64,000 bases of DNA from Platanthera guangdongensis (Eukaryota; Streptophyta; Magnoliopsida; Asparagales; Orchidaceae). Location: contig CM077165.1 of NCBI GenBank assembly GCA_039583875.1, positions 65,460,757 to 65,524,756 on the forward strand. Direction: 5' to 3'. The translations under genes and the position numbers were made by a program. Shown here piece after piece: positions 11,568-22,799 of this stretch. The notes under the pieces are model-generated. The model did no database searches. It saw only the letters and a program-made list of their open reading frames with translations, and was not told the DNA's origin. Position 1 is the first letter of the stretch; the number at the start of each line of letters is the position of its first letter.

Positions 11568-13527
11568 TGTAACGTCCCGGTTATGGGCTCAGAGGCCCGC
11601 ATGCTTGTCCCGCCCCGTGGTCCCGTTACAGGGCTGCAGCCCAATACACCCCAATGCCTCTCCCGCCTGTTTCTCAGCAAGGCGCGTTGTTGGCGCTAGG
11701 TTTCGAACCCGCAACCCTTGATAAGCCAACCATCCAATGTCCTCATCACCAACTCAGCTGCAGCTCAGTTGGTGATGAGGACATTGGATGGTTGGCTTAT
11801 CAAGGGTTGTGGGTTCGAAAACGAGCGCCAACAACGCGCATTGCTGAGAAACAGGCGGGAGAGGCGTTGGGGTGTATTGGGCTGCAGCCTTGTAACGGGA
11901 CCACGGGGCGGGACAAGCCTGCGGGCCTCTGAGCCCATAACCAGGACGTTACATAAAAAGTGCAGCTCAGTTGGTGATGAGGACATTGGATGGTTGGCTT
12001 ATCAAGGGTTGCGGGTTCGAAACCTAGCGCCAACAACGCTCCTTGCTGAGAAACAGGCGGGAGAGGCGTTGGGCTGTATTGGGCTGCAGCCCTGTAACGG
12101 GACCACGGGGCAGGACAATACTGCGGGCCTCTGAGCTTATGTAACGTCTCGGTTATGGGCTCAGAGGCCCGCAGGCTTGTCCCGCCCCGTGGTCCCGTTA
12201 CAGGGCTGCAGCCCAATACACCCCAATGCCTCTCCCGCCTGTTTCTCAGCAAGGCGCGTTGTTGGCGCTAGGTTTCGAACCCGCAACCCTTGATAAGCCA
12301 ACCATCCAATGTCCTCATCACCAACTGAGCTGCAGCTCAGTTGGTGATGAGGACATTGGATGGTTGGCTTATCAAGGGTTGCGGGTTTGAAACCTAGCGC
12401 CAACAACGCGCCTTGCTGAGAAACAGGCGGGAGAGGCGTTGGGGTGTAGCTCAGTTGGTGATGAGTACATTGGATGGTTGGCTTATCAAGGGTTGCGGGT
12501 TCGAAACCTAGCGCCAACAACGCGCCTTGCTGAGAAACAGGCGGGAGAGGCGTTGGGGTGTATTGGGCTGCAGCCCTGTAACGGGACCACGAGGCGGGAC
12601 AAGCCAGCGTGCCTCTGAGCTTATGTAACGTCCCGGTTATGGGCTCAGAGGCCCGCAGGCTTGTCCCGCCCCGTGGTCCCGTTACAGGGCTGCAGCCCAA
12701 TATACCCCAACGCCTCTCTCGCCTGTTTCTCAGCAAGGCGCATTGTTGGCGCTAGGTTTCGAACCCGCAACCCTTGATAAGCCAACCATCCAATGTCCTC
12801 ATCACCAACTGAGCTGCAGCTCAGTTGGTGATGAGGACATTGGATGGTTCGCTTATCAAGGGTTGCGGGTTCGAAACCTAGCGCCAACAACGCGCCTTGC
12901 TGAGAAACATGCGGGAGAGGCGTTGGGGTGTAGCTCAGTTGGTGATGAGTACATTGGATGGTTGGCTTATCAAGGGTTGCGGGTTCGAAACCTAGCGCCA
13001 ACAACGCGCCTTGCTGAGAAACAGGCGGGAGAGGCGTTGGGGTGTATTCGGATGCAGCCCTATAACGGGACCACGGGGCGGGACAACCCTGCGGGCCTCT
13101 GAGCCCACAACCGGGACGTTACATAAAAAGTGCACTTTTTATGTAACGTCCCGGTTATGGGCTCAGAGGCCCGCAGGCTTGTCCCGCCCCGTGGTCCCGT
13201 TACAAGGCTGCAGACCAATACACCCCAACGCGTCTCCCGCCTGTTTCTAAGCAAGGCGCGTTGTTGGCGCTAGGTTTCGAACCTGCAACCCTTGATAAGC
13301 CAACCATCCAATGTCCTCATCACCAACTGAGCTGCAGCTCAGTTGGTGATGAGGACATTGGATGGTTGGCTTATCAAGGGTTGCGGGTTCGAAACCTAGC
13401 GCCAACAACGCGCCTTGCTGAGAAACAGGCGGGAGAGGCGTTGGGGTGTATTAGGCTGCAGCCCTGTAATGGGACCACGGGGCGGGACAAGCCTGCGGGC
13501 CTCTGAGCCCATAACCGGGATGTTACA
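11568..13527. repeat. Cluster of 11 tRNA-like SINE units in inverted pairs
   Basis: Near-identical units of about 193 bp: minus-sense at 11568-11760, 12140-12332, 12624-12816 and 13142-13334; plus-sense at 11761-11953, 11963-12138, 12333-12446 (short), 12447-12623, 12817-12930 (short), 12931-13123 and 13335-13527. Each holds a pol III-like A box (TAGCTCAGTTGG or CAGCTCAGTTGG) and B box (GGTTCGAAACC) about 50 bp apart. The outer end reads CCGGGACGTTACA. Inverted pairs meet at GAGCTGCAGCTC, giving four palindromes of nearly 400 bp. Blocks 12140-12623 and 12624-13123 are a tandem duplication. The many open frames here are translations of the repeat and not genes. Confidence 0.85.
13335..13527 (+). 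mobile_element. Representative SINE-like unit (plus sense)
   Basis: The A box CAGCTCAGTTGG lies at the left edge and the B box GGTTCGAAACC near 13386-13396, as in a tRNA-derived SINE head. The body is GC-rich and unrelated to tRNA. The unit ends GATGTTACA with no poly(A) tail. It is not a functional tRNA gene: no intact acceptor stem or 3' terminator run is seen. Confidence 0.65.
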
Positions 13528-13529
13528 TA

Positions 13530-14873
13530 CCCGATTTCTCTGTGGACGAGTTGGACACCCTGAAGTATCGGGGTAGATTTTGCGTCCCCTCCTTTGATGA
13601 TATTCGAGCTAAGATCTGTGCTGAAGCTCATGGTTCCAGTGTAGCCTACCACCCTGGCTCCACAAAGATGTATAAAGATCTGAAGCAAATTGTTTGGTGG
13701 TCAGGGATGAAGAACGACATATCAAAGTTTGTATCAGAATGTTTTACATGTCAGCGTGTTAAGCCTGATCATAGAAGGCCTGGTGGTAAGTTGACACCGC
13801 TTGATATTCCAAAATGGAAGTGGGAAAGTATTTTAATGGATTTTATCACCGGTCTGCCAAAGTCTCCCCGTGGGCATGACTCTGTTTGGGTGATAGTCGA
13901 TAGATTGACAAAGTGTGCTCACTTTGTTCCATTTAAGATTGGGTACTCGATGAAGAAGATAGCTGAGTTATATCTTGAGGAGGTCATCAGGTTACATGGT
14001 ATGCCTGATAGCATCGTATCAGATCGGGACTCTAGATTTACGTCTCGCTTTTAGAAGAGTTTAGAGGAGGGGTTGGGTACCGATTTAAGGTTTTCCACCG
14101 CCTATCATCCTCAGAGTAATGGTCAGATGGAAAGAGTAAATCAAATCGTAGAAGATATGATCAGGTGTTATATTTTGGATCATGGTGGTGCTTGGGATGA
14201 GTGTCTCAGACTCATGGAGTTTGCTTACAATAACAGTTATTAAGAGAGTCTGCAGATGGCTCCGTTTGAGGCCTTGTATGGGAGGCGTTGTAGAACCCCA
14301 CTATTTTGGGCTGAAGTTGGTGAGAGGCCGTTGTTAGGTACGGAAGCCCTTGAAGAGATGAATTGTGCTGTGACTCATATTCGAGAAAAGCTTCGTGTGG
14401 CTCAAGAACGCTATGAGAAATATGTTAATCCTCGAAGGGTCGATCTGGAGTTTGCGGCTGGATACTTGGTGTTTCTGAAGGTTTCTCCAATGTCCGGTGT
14501 TAAAAGATTTGGTAGGAACCACAAGTTAGACACCCGGTATGTGGGACCTTTCCAGATTCTTGAGCGCATCGGAGTGTCGGCTTATAGGTTGGAATTTCCT
14601 GCGACCTTACCTGGTGTCCATGATGTGTTCCATGTGAGCCAGTTGCGGAAATGTGTTCGTAATGATCGTCAAGTCCTCGACTTGATACCCCAGATTCAGC
14701 CCAACCTTACTTATGTGGAAGAACCTGTTCGTGTTCTGGATTTTCAAGAGCGGGTGTTGCGGAGAAAGACCATCCCTATGATCAAGATTCTTTGGAGAAA
14801 TCAAGACATCGAGAGCTCGATGTGGGAATTGGAATCAGTGATGTGGGGATCTCACCCGCACCTCTTCTCTTAG
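13530..14873 (+). pseudogene. Gyp-B integrase, two nonsense mutations
   Basis: In order: a zinc-binding region ([10 protein letters not shown] with its His, then CFTCQRVK), the DDE core (Asp in [11 protein letters not shown], Asp in IVSDRDSRF, Glu region in [14 protein letters not shown]), then GPF-like and chromodomain-like blocks (KIPMVK homologue TIPMIKILWRNQ; HPHLFS at the end). In-frame stops are TAG at 14052 (a Trp in relatives) and TAA at 14241 (a Gln in relatives); there is no frameshift. The frame ends with TAG at 14873, followed by about 100 bp to the PPT. Confidence 0.9.
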
Positions 14874-14967
14874 TTTTAGGTATGTCGTTATGTTTTCAGT
14901 TATGTTTGATTTTATCGTTTTGATTGGTTTTGGAGTTGTGTTAAGTTTCGGGACGAAACTTATTTTT

Positions 14968-14979
14968 AGGGGGAGTGAC
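14968..14979 (+). promoter_or_regulatory. Gyp-B polypurine tract
   Basis: AGGGGGAGTGAC directly before the LTR; the same motif precedes the Gyp-C 3' LTR. Confidence 0.85.
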
Positions 14980-15592
14980 TATAACGCCCCCGATTTTTCG
15001 ATGATTTTATTTGTTTGGGAACGTCAGATTTATGACGTCGTGGCGTTACTTTTAACGTCGATTTGACGGCGCAATGTCGTTAAGGCAATTTCACGTCCGT
15101 GCGGTCGAGTACGCCGAATTCTTGTTGTAATGGGAAGATTTTGCATTTGGAATTTAAGTTAAGTAATTTTGGACTTGCTCGTCAAGTTTCATCGCAATCC
15201 GAGCATTTTTGGAGTCTCGGCGCGCGATTGAAGTTTTGGATTGTTTATGTTCGTCGTATACTTCGAAGAATAATATCTCGGGAATGACTCGTCGGATTCT
15301 GGTTTTGATTTCGCCGTTAGATTTGTAGCATTGGTGTTCGCATTCGGTGCAAGTTTCGTTTAATTCGGCGCTCGTTTGGGCTTCCGTGCTGAGTCTTCTC
15401 GAGAAGCCATGGTTCTACTCGATTAGCCCGTTTTAGATTTTACTCGGGCGTCGTTTGGAGGGTCAAAACGGCATTGTATCAAAATATGGTCACCATGCAA
15501 TTCATTCGTCTCGACGATATCTACAACTTTTATGTTGACCGCGTTTCGATTTGAGGTCGTTTTAAACCCCTAATTCCGTTTTTTCCGCTATA

Positions 15593-15803
15593 ACTCGAGT
15601 GGTGAGCTGCTACTCGAGTATATGCTGCTTCTACTCGAGTAAGTCATGTTTTTACTCGCGTAATGAGCCTCTACTCGAGTATATTGTGTTACTACTCGAG
15701 TAGGTATGTTATTACTCGAGTAGGTATGTTACTACTCGAGTAGGTATGCTGTTACTCGAGTAGGTATGCTGCTACTCGAGTAGGTATGCTGCCACTCGAG
15801 TAG
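15593..15803. repeat. TACTCGAGTA palindrome array, block 1
   Basis: Eleven copies of the 10-bp palindrome TACTCGAGTA or one-base variants. Starts at 15611, 15632, 15653, 15672, 15693, 15713, 15733, 15753, 15773 give 19-21 bp steps, close to two helical turns. Confidence 0.95.
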
Positions 15804-15965
15804 GCTGTTTCAGTCTGCGTTCAGAGGCCGTTTTAAGGGTCACAAATGCGTCGTATCAAACACTGGTCAACATGAAATTTGTTCGTCTCGACGAGATCTA
15901 CAACTTTCATGTTGACCACGTTTCCATTTGAGGTCGTGTTAAACCCCTAATTCTGCTTTTCCCGC

Positions 15966-16183
15966 TATAACTCAAGTGGTGAGCTGCTACTCGAGTATAT
16001 GCTGCTTCTACTCGAGTAAGTCATGTTTTTACTCGAGTAATGAGCCTCTACTCGAGTATATTGTGTTACTACTCGAGTAGGTAAGTTATTACTCGAGTAG
16101 GTATGTTACTACTCGAGTAGGTATAATGTTACTCGAGTAGGTATGCTGCTACTCGAGTAGGTATGCTGCCACTCGAGTAGGCT
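15966..16183. repeat. TACTCGAGTA palindrome array, block 2
   Basis: Second copy of the same array, again 11 sites, offset about 373 bp from block 1 as part of the larger tandem duplication. Confidence 0.95.
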
Positions 16184-16383
16184 ATTTTTGTCTGTGTTCA
16201 GAGGCCGTTTTGAGGGTGAAAACTGCATCGTATCGAAAAATGGTCAACATGAAAATTTGTTCGTCTCGCCGAGATCTACAACTTTTATGTTGACAACATT
16301 TTGATTTGAAGTCATCCTAGACCTTTATTTTGGGTTCCTGCAAAACCGCTCAAAATAAACTGTTTTTGACAAAACTTTTTATA

Positions 16384-16386
<3 letters not shown>

Positions 16387-16456
<70 letters not shown>
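16387..16456. repeat. (AT)n microsatellite
   Basis: About 35 AT dinucleotides, preceded by TTTATAAACATATA, which could act as a TATA element just downstream of the palindrome arrays. Confidence 0.95.
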
Positions 16457-16458
<2 letters not shown>

Positions 16459-17332
16459 TTGGACTTAGGTTTTAGAACCAAACTTCATCTTCTCCGTTAT
16501 TTTTCTCCCGAACCAGAGCAGTGAGCGAGAGAGAGAGTTTCTTTTTCGTGAATCTTCCGGTGGCCGCCGACGGTTCTCCGGTGCTCGAAATCTTCAACCG
16601 AACTTAGATCCGGAAAGCTCTCGCCGAGAGCTACTCTATCGTGGTAATTTCTTCCCCATTCCTTGAGTTTTTTTCGTTAGGGTTTTTCGGCCCTAATCCC
16701 TTTTCCACCATTTTTGTCTAGATCTCAACCTCTCCCGCATCCTTTTGCCCCGATCTACGACGTGGAGTGATTCAGTGGACTTTTTCGGTAAAACCAAGGT
16801 AAGTGGTGATTTCTCCTCATTTCTCCTTGTCGAATCGATGGTAACGGCTATGTTTTCACGTCCCCTAAAATTTTCTACAATTATTCTTCCAAATTATTGC
16901 TATGATTAGCCGCTTTGATGATCACATGTCGTTATGATGTTTTGCCATGCTAACCTCGATCTTGTCTATTTATGTTTAATCATTCTTGAAGTGTCTTAGC
17001 GATGACTTAAGTGCCTTAGCTCTCGTTATCAAACGTATTAGAGTTTAATTAGGGTTGTAAATCATTCTTAAGGGTTGATCAACCGCGTCTTGAGTTCGGT
17101 AATGTCTAGTAGAATCTGTCGAGCCAAATCCTGAGATATTTTGTATTGTGGTTTCTTTGGGTTCTTAAATGCGAGAGTTGGTGGACGATTCCACCTCTGT
17201 AGTGTTTGTCACCTTCATTAGTGCCCTGTGGAAGTGTACCTGGTTTTTGGATGTCTACAGTGTATGGTGGAGAGTATGAGACTCCATCGCAGTTAGACGG
17301 ATTATATATCCGTTTGGTGCCGTTTGGGGGGT

Positions 17333-17540
17333 GTGTCCAAGAGCGACCACTTCGCTCGTGTTTTTGGGTGGTGCGTCCAAGAGTGACCACTTCGCCCGTG
17401 CCTTTTTGGGTGGTGCGTCCAAGAGTGACCACTTCGCCAGTGCCTTTTGGGGGGGGGGTGTCCAAGAGCGACCACTTCGCCTTTGTTTTTGGGTGGTGCG
17501 TCCAAGAGTGACCACTTCGCCCGTGTGTTCGGGTAGAGTC
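17333..17540. repeat. Minisatellite, about 42-bp unit, five copies
   Basis: Units contain GTCCAAGAGTGACCACTTCG with variable spacers and G runs. They lie inside the Gyp-B LTR and create overlapping open frames on both strands that are not genes. Confidence 0.9.
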
Positions 17541-18513
17541 GACCACAGGTGCCCAATAAGGTTTTTTTTTGTATTTTTCTTTCTGGTGAAATAATCATGT
17601 AGCCAACTTATAGCCTTGTGCATCTGGTGCACCCTTGTGGACGTGAAAAAAATCATGAAGGAGTTCTTTTCCTATTGATGCCCTGTTTTCTTTTGTACTT
17701 TACTTCAGTGCTTTTGGTCTTGGGTTGGTACACCTGTTGACCTTTGTTTATTTTGCTTATTATTTTTCCTGCCACTACTTGTACCTTCTTGCTGAGGTAT
17801 TCTGTTTTTGGAATGCCTCAGGTTCAGAGCTGTAGCAGTTAGCAGTGCCGGTGTTGGATTTCTGGCGGCAGTGTTGGCCGTGGTTGTTGCCTCGTCTTAG
17901 CGAGGTAGTTTGTTGTTGATTTAGTTTTACTAGTTCAGACATACTTTTGTACGTGGGTCCGTGTCAGCTTGTTGGCGCCCACTGATTGTTAGTTGTTGAT
18001 ACTTGCTAGCTTCTCATTTATTTAAAAGTGGATGTTTTACTTGCTCTTTGGGAGGATTTATGCTAGGAATGCATGTTAGGTATTTTAAACTATAAAACCT
18101 ACTACTACTACTTCATGCATTGCATAATTTGAAACTCTAACTTGTTATTTTTGGCGACCGTAAAAGCTATCTTCCCTACTATAATAAATTTAGAGTCTTG
18201 CATAGCATGAGTTGTCCTTTAGGGATGTTTTTACTCATGTAGGATGTTTGAGTTAATCTAATCAAGTATTTTTCCGCAGCGTATAATATATTTTGATTCG
18301 TGGACTAGATGAGCCACTAAGTCGAGGGATACGACTAACTTCTGCACTTAACTGATTTTCCTTATAATAACTTGAAAGGAACCTTTCTTCATTGTCGGTT
18401 GGTGTCTGCCTGAGCGTCCGCAGTGATCCCCTGCTGACGTGGCATCATGATGCGTATTTTCCCTTACTCTGATAAGCCTTATTTGCGGTGAAAATGCGGG
18501 TTGTGACAATCTT

Positions 18514-19558
18514 CCACATCTTGACGCTTATATAACTTTGACTCACCCGTTTCCAACCAGGACAACGACGTGCGACATCTTCTACCATATAGAGCCTCGA
18601 AGGGCGTCATTTGAATACTCGCCTGGTAGCTATTATTGTACGCAAACTCCACCAAATAAAGATGGTCTTCCCATTGCTTTCCAATGTCCAAGACACACAT
18701 GCGGAGCATGTCTTCCATAGTTCTATTGACCCTCTCGGTCTGCCCATCTGTTTGCGGATGAAAGGCTGTGCTGAATTTTAACTTTGTTCCCAACATTTGT
18801 TGTACTAGCCTCCAATCATTGGACGTGAACCGCCCATCTCGGTCACTCACGATGGTATGGGGCACACCGTGAAGCGGTACTATATTATCCACATACAACT
18901 TTGCCAACTTTTCCACCGGATCATCCTTCCTATGCGAAATGAAATGCGACACCTTCGTTAGCCGATCTACGACCACCCAGATGGTGTCGTTCCCCTTTTG
19001 CGACATTGGCAAACCGTGCACAAAGTCCATATAGATGTCGTCGAATTTCCACTACGGAATAGGTAAGGACTTCAGAAATCCTCCCGGCTTTTGGAACTCC
19101 GCCTTCACCAACGCGCAAGTTTGGCACTTCGCCACATAGAGCGCCACATCCTTCTTCAAACCAGGCCACCAAATTAGTTTCTTAATGTCACGGTACATCT
19201 TTATGCTCCCCGGGTGAATCGAGTACTTGGTATGATGCGCCTCGTACAACAAATCCACCCGCAAACTACCTACGCTTGGGACGCAAAGACGACCGTCTTT
19301 CCAAAGCAAGCTGTCATCCACAACAAATTGGGAATTTGACCCATCCAGAGCCTCTACCATGAACTGCTTCATATGGTCATCCAAATCCAATGCCTGCCGA
19401 ATCCGATCCGCCAGGTCATATTGGACTTCAGTCCAATTCAGTGTTGCTTCAGCACTTGATTGCTTATCTACACAAACAATCTCCAACGCCTCCAACTCCC
19501 GAACCAACTGCTCGTCATGGATCGACATCCAATTGGCTTGCGCTGGGGCCCGGACCAC
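18514..19558 (-). pseudogene. Gyp-A2 integrase, zinc-binding and DDE core part
   Basis: Minus-strand frames 19558-19052 and 19030-18514. The first gives the HHCC domain (HHTKYSIHPGS, CQTCALVK); the second the core, with Asp in YMDFVHGL, Asp in IVSDRDGRF and [17 protein letters not shown]. They are split by a frameshift near 19050. The core continues in frame at 11562 once the inserted composite is removed. Confidence 0.85.
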
Positions 19559-19561
19559 TCA

Positions 19562-20839
19562 ACGCGTCTGCAACCGCATTACCTTTACCAGGCACATAGT
19601 GGATCTTAAATGTATAGTCCCCCAGGAACTCCATCCATCTACGCTGCCGCATATTCAGATCTTTCTGATCAATCAAATACTTCAGGCTCTTGTGATCGAT
19701 GAAGATATCAATCTTCACACCGTACAAATAGCGTCTCCACAACTTCAAGGAAAAAATCACAGCCGCTAACTCCAAGTCATGGATCGGATAATTCCTCTCG
19801 TGCACTTTCAGCTGTCTCTAGCCATAAGCTATCACACTTCCATGTTACAGTAGCACGCAACCAGAACCGCTGCCCGAAGAATCACTATAAATCTCATAAC
19901 GTTCGGTCCCACACAGCGAACTCAGCACAGACGTCGTGGTCAACCGAAATTTCAACTCCTCAAAAGCTCGCGCGCACTCCGGAATCCAAATGAACTTCTG
20001 CTCCTTCCTCGTCAAAGTAGTGAGAGGTAATGCTATCTGCGAGAAGTTCTCTACGAAGCGCCTATAATAGCTGGCAAGCCCAAGAAAGCTTCAGACTTCC
20101 ACTACCGTAGAAAGCTCCGGCCACTCTCGTATCGCAACAATCTTCTCAGGATCCACTGCAATACCTTCTCCACTCACTATATGACCGAGGAACGCCACTG
20201 AGGACAACCAAAACTCGCACTTCGAGAACTTGGTGTATAATTGATTCCTCCTTAGCGTCTCCAAAACCAAATGAAGATGCTTGAAGTGAACTTCCTCACT
20301 CTGCGAGTACACCAAAATATCATCGATGAAAACGATCACAAAATGGTCCAAGTACTTCTGAAGGTCCTGTTCATCAAATCCATGAACACTGATGGCGCAT
20401 TAGTCAGCCCAAACGACATGACTGTAAACTCGTAATGCCCGTATCTCGTACTTAACGCTGTCTTCGGGATATAACTCTCCCTTATTCGCAGTTGATAGTA
20501 CCTGGACTTGAGATCCAACTTTGAGTACACCGTCGACCCGACCAATTGATCAAAAAGATCATCGATTCGAGGGATCAGGTACTTGTTCTTTTCCGTCAAC
20601 TTGTTGTGCTCCCAATAATCAATACATAGCCTCAAACTTCCGTCGTTCTTCTTAACAAAGAGGACCGTCGCTCTCCAAGGCAAAGAACTTGGGTGCACAT
20701 ACCCTTGCTCCAACAACTATTGCAGTTGAACCTTCAGCTCCGCCATTTCCTTAGGCGCTGGCCGATATGGAGATCGTGACACAGGCTTTGCACCAGGCAC
20801 AAACTCAATCGTGAAATCTATCTCCCGCTGAGGCGGGGC
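19562..20839 (-). pseudogene. Gyp-A2 reverse transcriptase and RNase H, broken
   Basis: RT is readable at 20716-20336 ([30 protein letters not shown]) and 20351-20091, which holds the catalytic FIDDILVYS. RNase H follows at 19805-19515 ([14 protein letters not shown] and the end block GNAVADAL). Frameshifts near 20340 and 19840 and stops near 20090 break it. The polymerase would copy element RNA into DNA in cytoplasmic particles. Confidence 0.85.
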
Positions 20840-21357
20840 TCAAGGAAGGTCTGTGGGGAACACATCAGGGTACTCAGCTACCACTGATATACTATCCAAC
20901 ATAGGCTTTGGCTTTGCAACCTCCACTAGTGTAAAGAATCGCTCTACACCAGCATGAACCGCCTTCAGCACCTGAAGAGCAGACATCAACGTCTTGCTCG
21001 ATCCTTTTAAGCCCGTAAAAGTCGTCTCACGACTTGCTCCCAACTTGACCTCCTTGCGACCATAATCAATATAGGCCCGCTGCTCCGAGAGCCAGTCCAT
21101 ACCAAATATAACGTCAAATTCCACTAGCGGCAATAACGATGCTTGCAAATGGAGCTCCTGGCTTCCAATTTGAATCTTCACGCCACAGATTCTATCCGCG
21201 CTCATCGAACACCCATTGGGCAACAACACATCCAACTTGTCCTTTGCCATCGAAGAAGGTACTCCAATGCGTGATATAAATCCTTCGGACAAGAAGGAGT
21301 GTGAAGCTCCTGTATCGAAGAGTGCTCTTGCCGGATTTTCACAAATCAAAACAAATC
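20840..21357 (-). pseudogene. Gyp-A2 aspartic protease (pol exon 2 start)
   Basis: An open frame with the protease active site ALFDTGASHSF and a second conserved block FDVIFGMDWLS. The frame starts right after the AG of the candidate intron at 21358-21433, and has no separate ATG that conserves the protein. It runs to a stop at 20840, where the RT would follow. Confidence 0.85.
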
Positions 21358-21433
21358 CTAAACAAGCAGTGGTAAGGTAACATGTGCATAACAAGTATTT
21401 AAAGAAATTAACTTGCTATAAAGTAAATCGTAC
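21358..21433 (-). other. Candidate spliceosomal intron, 76 nt, gag-pol junction
   Basis: On the minus strand the donor is GTACGATT and the acceptor GCTTGTTTAG. It interrupts a codon after its first base (phase 1). Unspliced, gag runs a few codons into the intron and stops at 21408; spliced, gag joins the protease in frame. Position and length match Gyp-G (60012-60087). Confidence 0.7.
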
Positions 21434-22574
21434 TTGTCACCACATCCGCCTGTTTGATGGTCTCCTGTTGGCCAAGATTATACACCCTTGGTTGGGTCGG
21501 AGAATAGTGGGATGCGGTTGACTCCACCGCCTTGCCCTTCTCTTCGTATGTCGCTCCCGGCTTCCTTTCGGACTTGGGACGTCCGCTATAGCAATCGCGG
21601 GCAAAGTGCCCCGACTTTCCACAAGTAAAACATGCGCCCGGGGTTCGACCCGTAGTTGCCGCAGAAGCACCAGAGGAGGGAGCTAGACCCGAAGTCCTAG
21701 CCTTCTTGTGGAATCTTCGATAGCCGGACTTTGAATTAGTCGACACTTTGAACTCAGATTTCTTATCACCCAAGCTTTTCTTTGCTTGTACATTCTTCAT
21801 GTCCTTCTCCATGGACCGGGCCGTGTTAACCAAGGTCAATAAACCCTGTGTCATCGACCCCGAGAGTAGTAACCTCAACTCATCTCTCAACCCTTCGTAG
21901 AATCGATTCGTCTTGTGCTCCTCATCCGCAATGGTGGATCTAGCATATCGACTCAAACGAGTAAACTCGTGGAGATATTCATCCACACTACTGTCCCCTT
22001 GAACCAACTTCAGAAACTCGTTCTCCAATGCTAGTCTCTGCGTCGAAGGGAGGTACCTAGCTAAGTACAGTCTCGAGAACTCCTCCATCGAGACATTAGT
22101 AAGTTGCCTGCCTCTCAAAAGATGCAGCTCCAATCCTTCCCACCATAATCTCGCTTCACCGTCTAGAAGGAACGTAACAATGGTGGTCATTTGCCACTCC
22201 TCCATCTCTGTTGCTGTTCTCATCACCCTGGAGAGCCAGTCTTCAGCTAGAGGTGGGGTTCCCAACCCCGAGAATACCGGAGGATTAAAGCTCATGACAT
22301 GTTTGAGCTGTCTCTCGGTTGCCCTCCTTGGAACCAACAGTTCCGCTACTACCTGCTCCACTCTTCTCTGCTCAGCCTCTTGCAGCGGTACCTGCTCCAT
22401 CACAGGAGCGGGCTGCTGCATTTGCCTTGCAGGCTACGCATTAATCATGGCAAACACTGCTTCGGCTACCAATTGTATGGTCTCAGCCGATGGAGGTGTT
22501 GCAGGAGCTTCATTAGGTGCACTGCTAGCCTCAGAAACTCGACGTTCCGACGGCCCAACACCACTTCTGGTCAC
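21434..22574 (-). pseudogene. Gyp-A2 gag, one nonsense mutation
   Basis: The frame of about 380 codons begins at a conserved GTG (22574) right after CTATAG, not at an ATG. The capsid region includes HVMSFNPPVFSGLG, LLDGEARLWWEG and SVDEYLHEFTRLSRYA. The nucleocapsid zinc knuckle CFTCGKSGHFARDC is intact at about 21600. One in-frame TAG (22434-22436, a Gln codon CAG in the Gyp-G homologue) breaks the N-terminal part. Gag packages element RNA in virus-like particles. Confidence 0.85.
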
Positions 22575-22786
22575 CTATAGTGGTACAAAACACCGTTAAG
22601 CGACCAAAAAAAATTGCAAACAGCAATTAAGGAACACACAGTTTCCCCAAACACGTGTATTTTCATTCCTAAGTGGACATTCATGGGTTCTTTTACTGTT
22701 ATAACGATGACGAACCCACATATGCTCACCACCCCTTAAAAAGAATTCGTCCACGAATTCATGTTAATCCCGACCAAAACCAGGAG

Positions 22787-22796
22787 TCTGATACCA
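22787..22796 (-). promoter_or_regulatory. Gyp-A2 primer binding site (iMet tRNA)
   Basis: The minus strand reads TGGTATCAGA three bases after the LTR end, complementary to the 3' end of initiator methionine tRNA. Confidence 0.9.
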
Positions 22797-22799
22797 AAT

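Larger units (their letters stand above)
13528..18508 (+). mobile_element. Gyp-B: 5'-truncated Ty3/gypsy (Tekay-like) element
   Basis: Only the integrase part of pol, the polypurine tract and a long 3' LTR (14980-18508) remain. The 5' LTR, gag, protease and RT are missing, and the SINE cluster lies where they should be. The right end is intact (GTTGTGACA, then TSD ATCTT). The integrase is close to that of Gyp-C, and the two LTR ends share GACGTGGCATCAT and the GCGGGTTGTGACA terminus. Confidence 0.85.
14980..18508 (+). mobile_element. Gyp-B 3' LTR, 3.5 kb
   Basis: Begins TATAACGCCCCC (first G changed to A against the usual TGTAACGC) and ends GTTGTGACA. Contents in order: a block of about 373 bp present twice with a partial third copy (about 15470-16320), each including a TACTCGAGTA array and a GGTCAACATG segment; an (AT)n run; and a minisatellite of about 42 bp units. 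The right 1.2 kb matches the fragment at 53547-54799. Confidence 0.85.

Noticed and set aside
11568..13527. Many overlapping open frames on both strands, and possible tRNA genes
   Set aside because: The frames repeat the same peptides because the DNA is an inverted repeat. The A and B boxes are tRNA-like but no full cloverleaf with paired acceptor stem was found.
15593..16183. Regular short repeats that could suggest a CRISPR array
   Set aside because: The repeats are 10-bp palindromes at 20-bp steps with near-identical linkers, inside a plant LTR, with no cas genes.
17106..17656. Overlapping frames with repeated WSLLD or DHFA peptides
   Set aside because: They are produced by the 42-bp minisatellite in the Gyp-B LTR.
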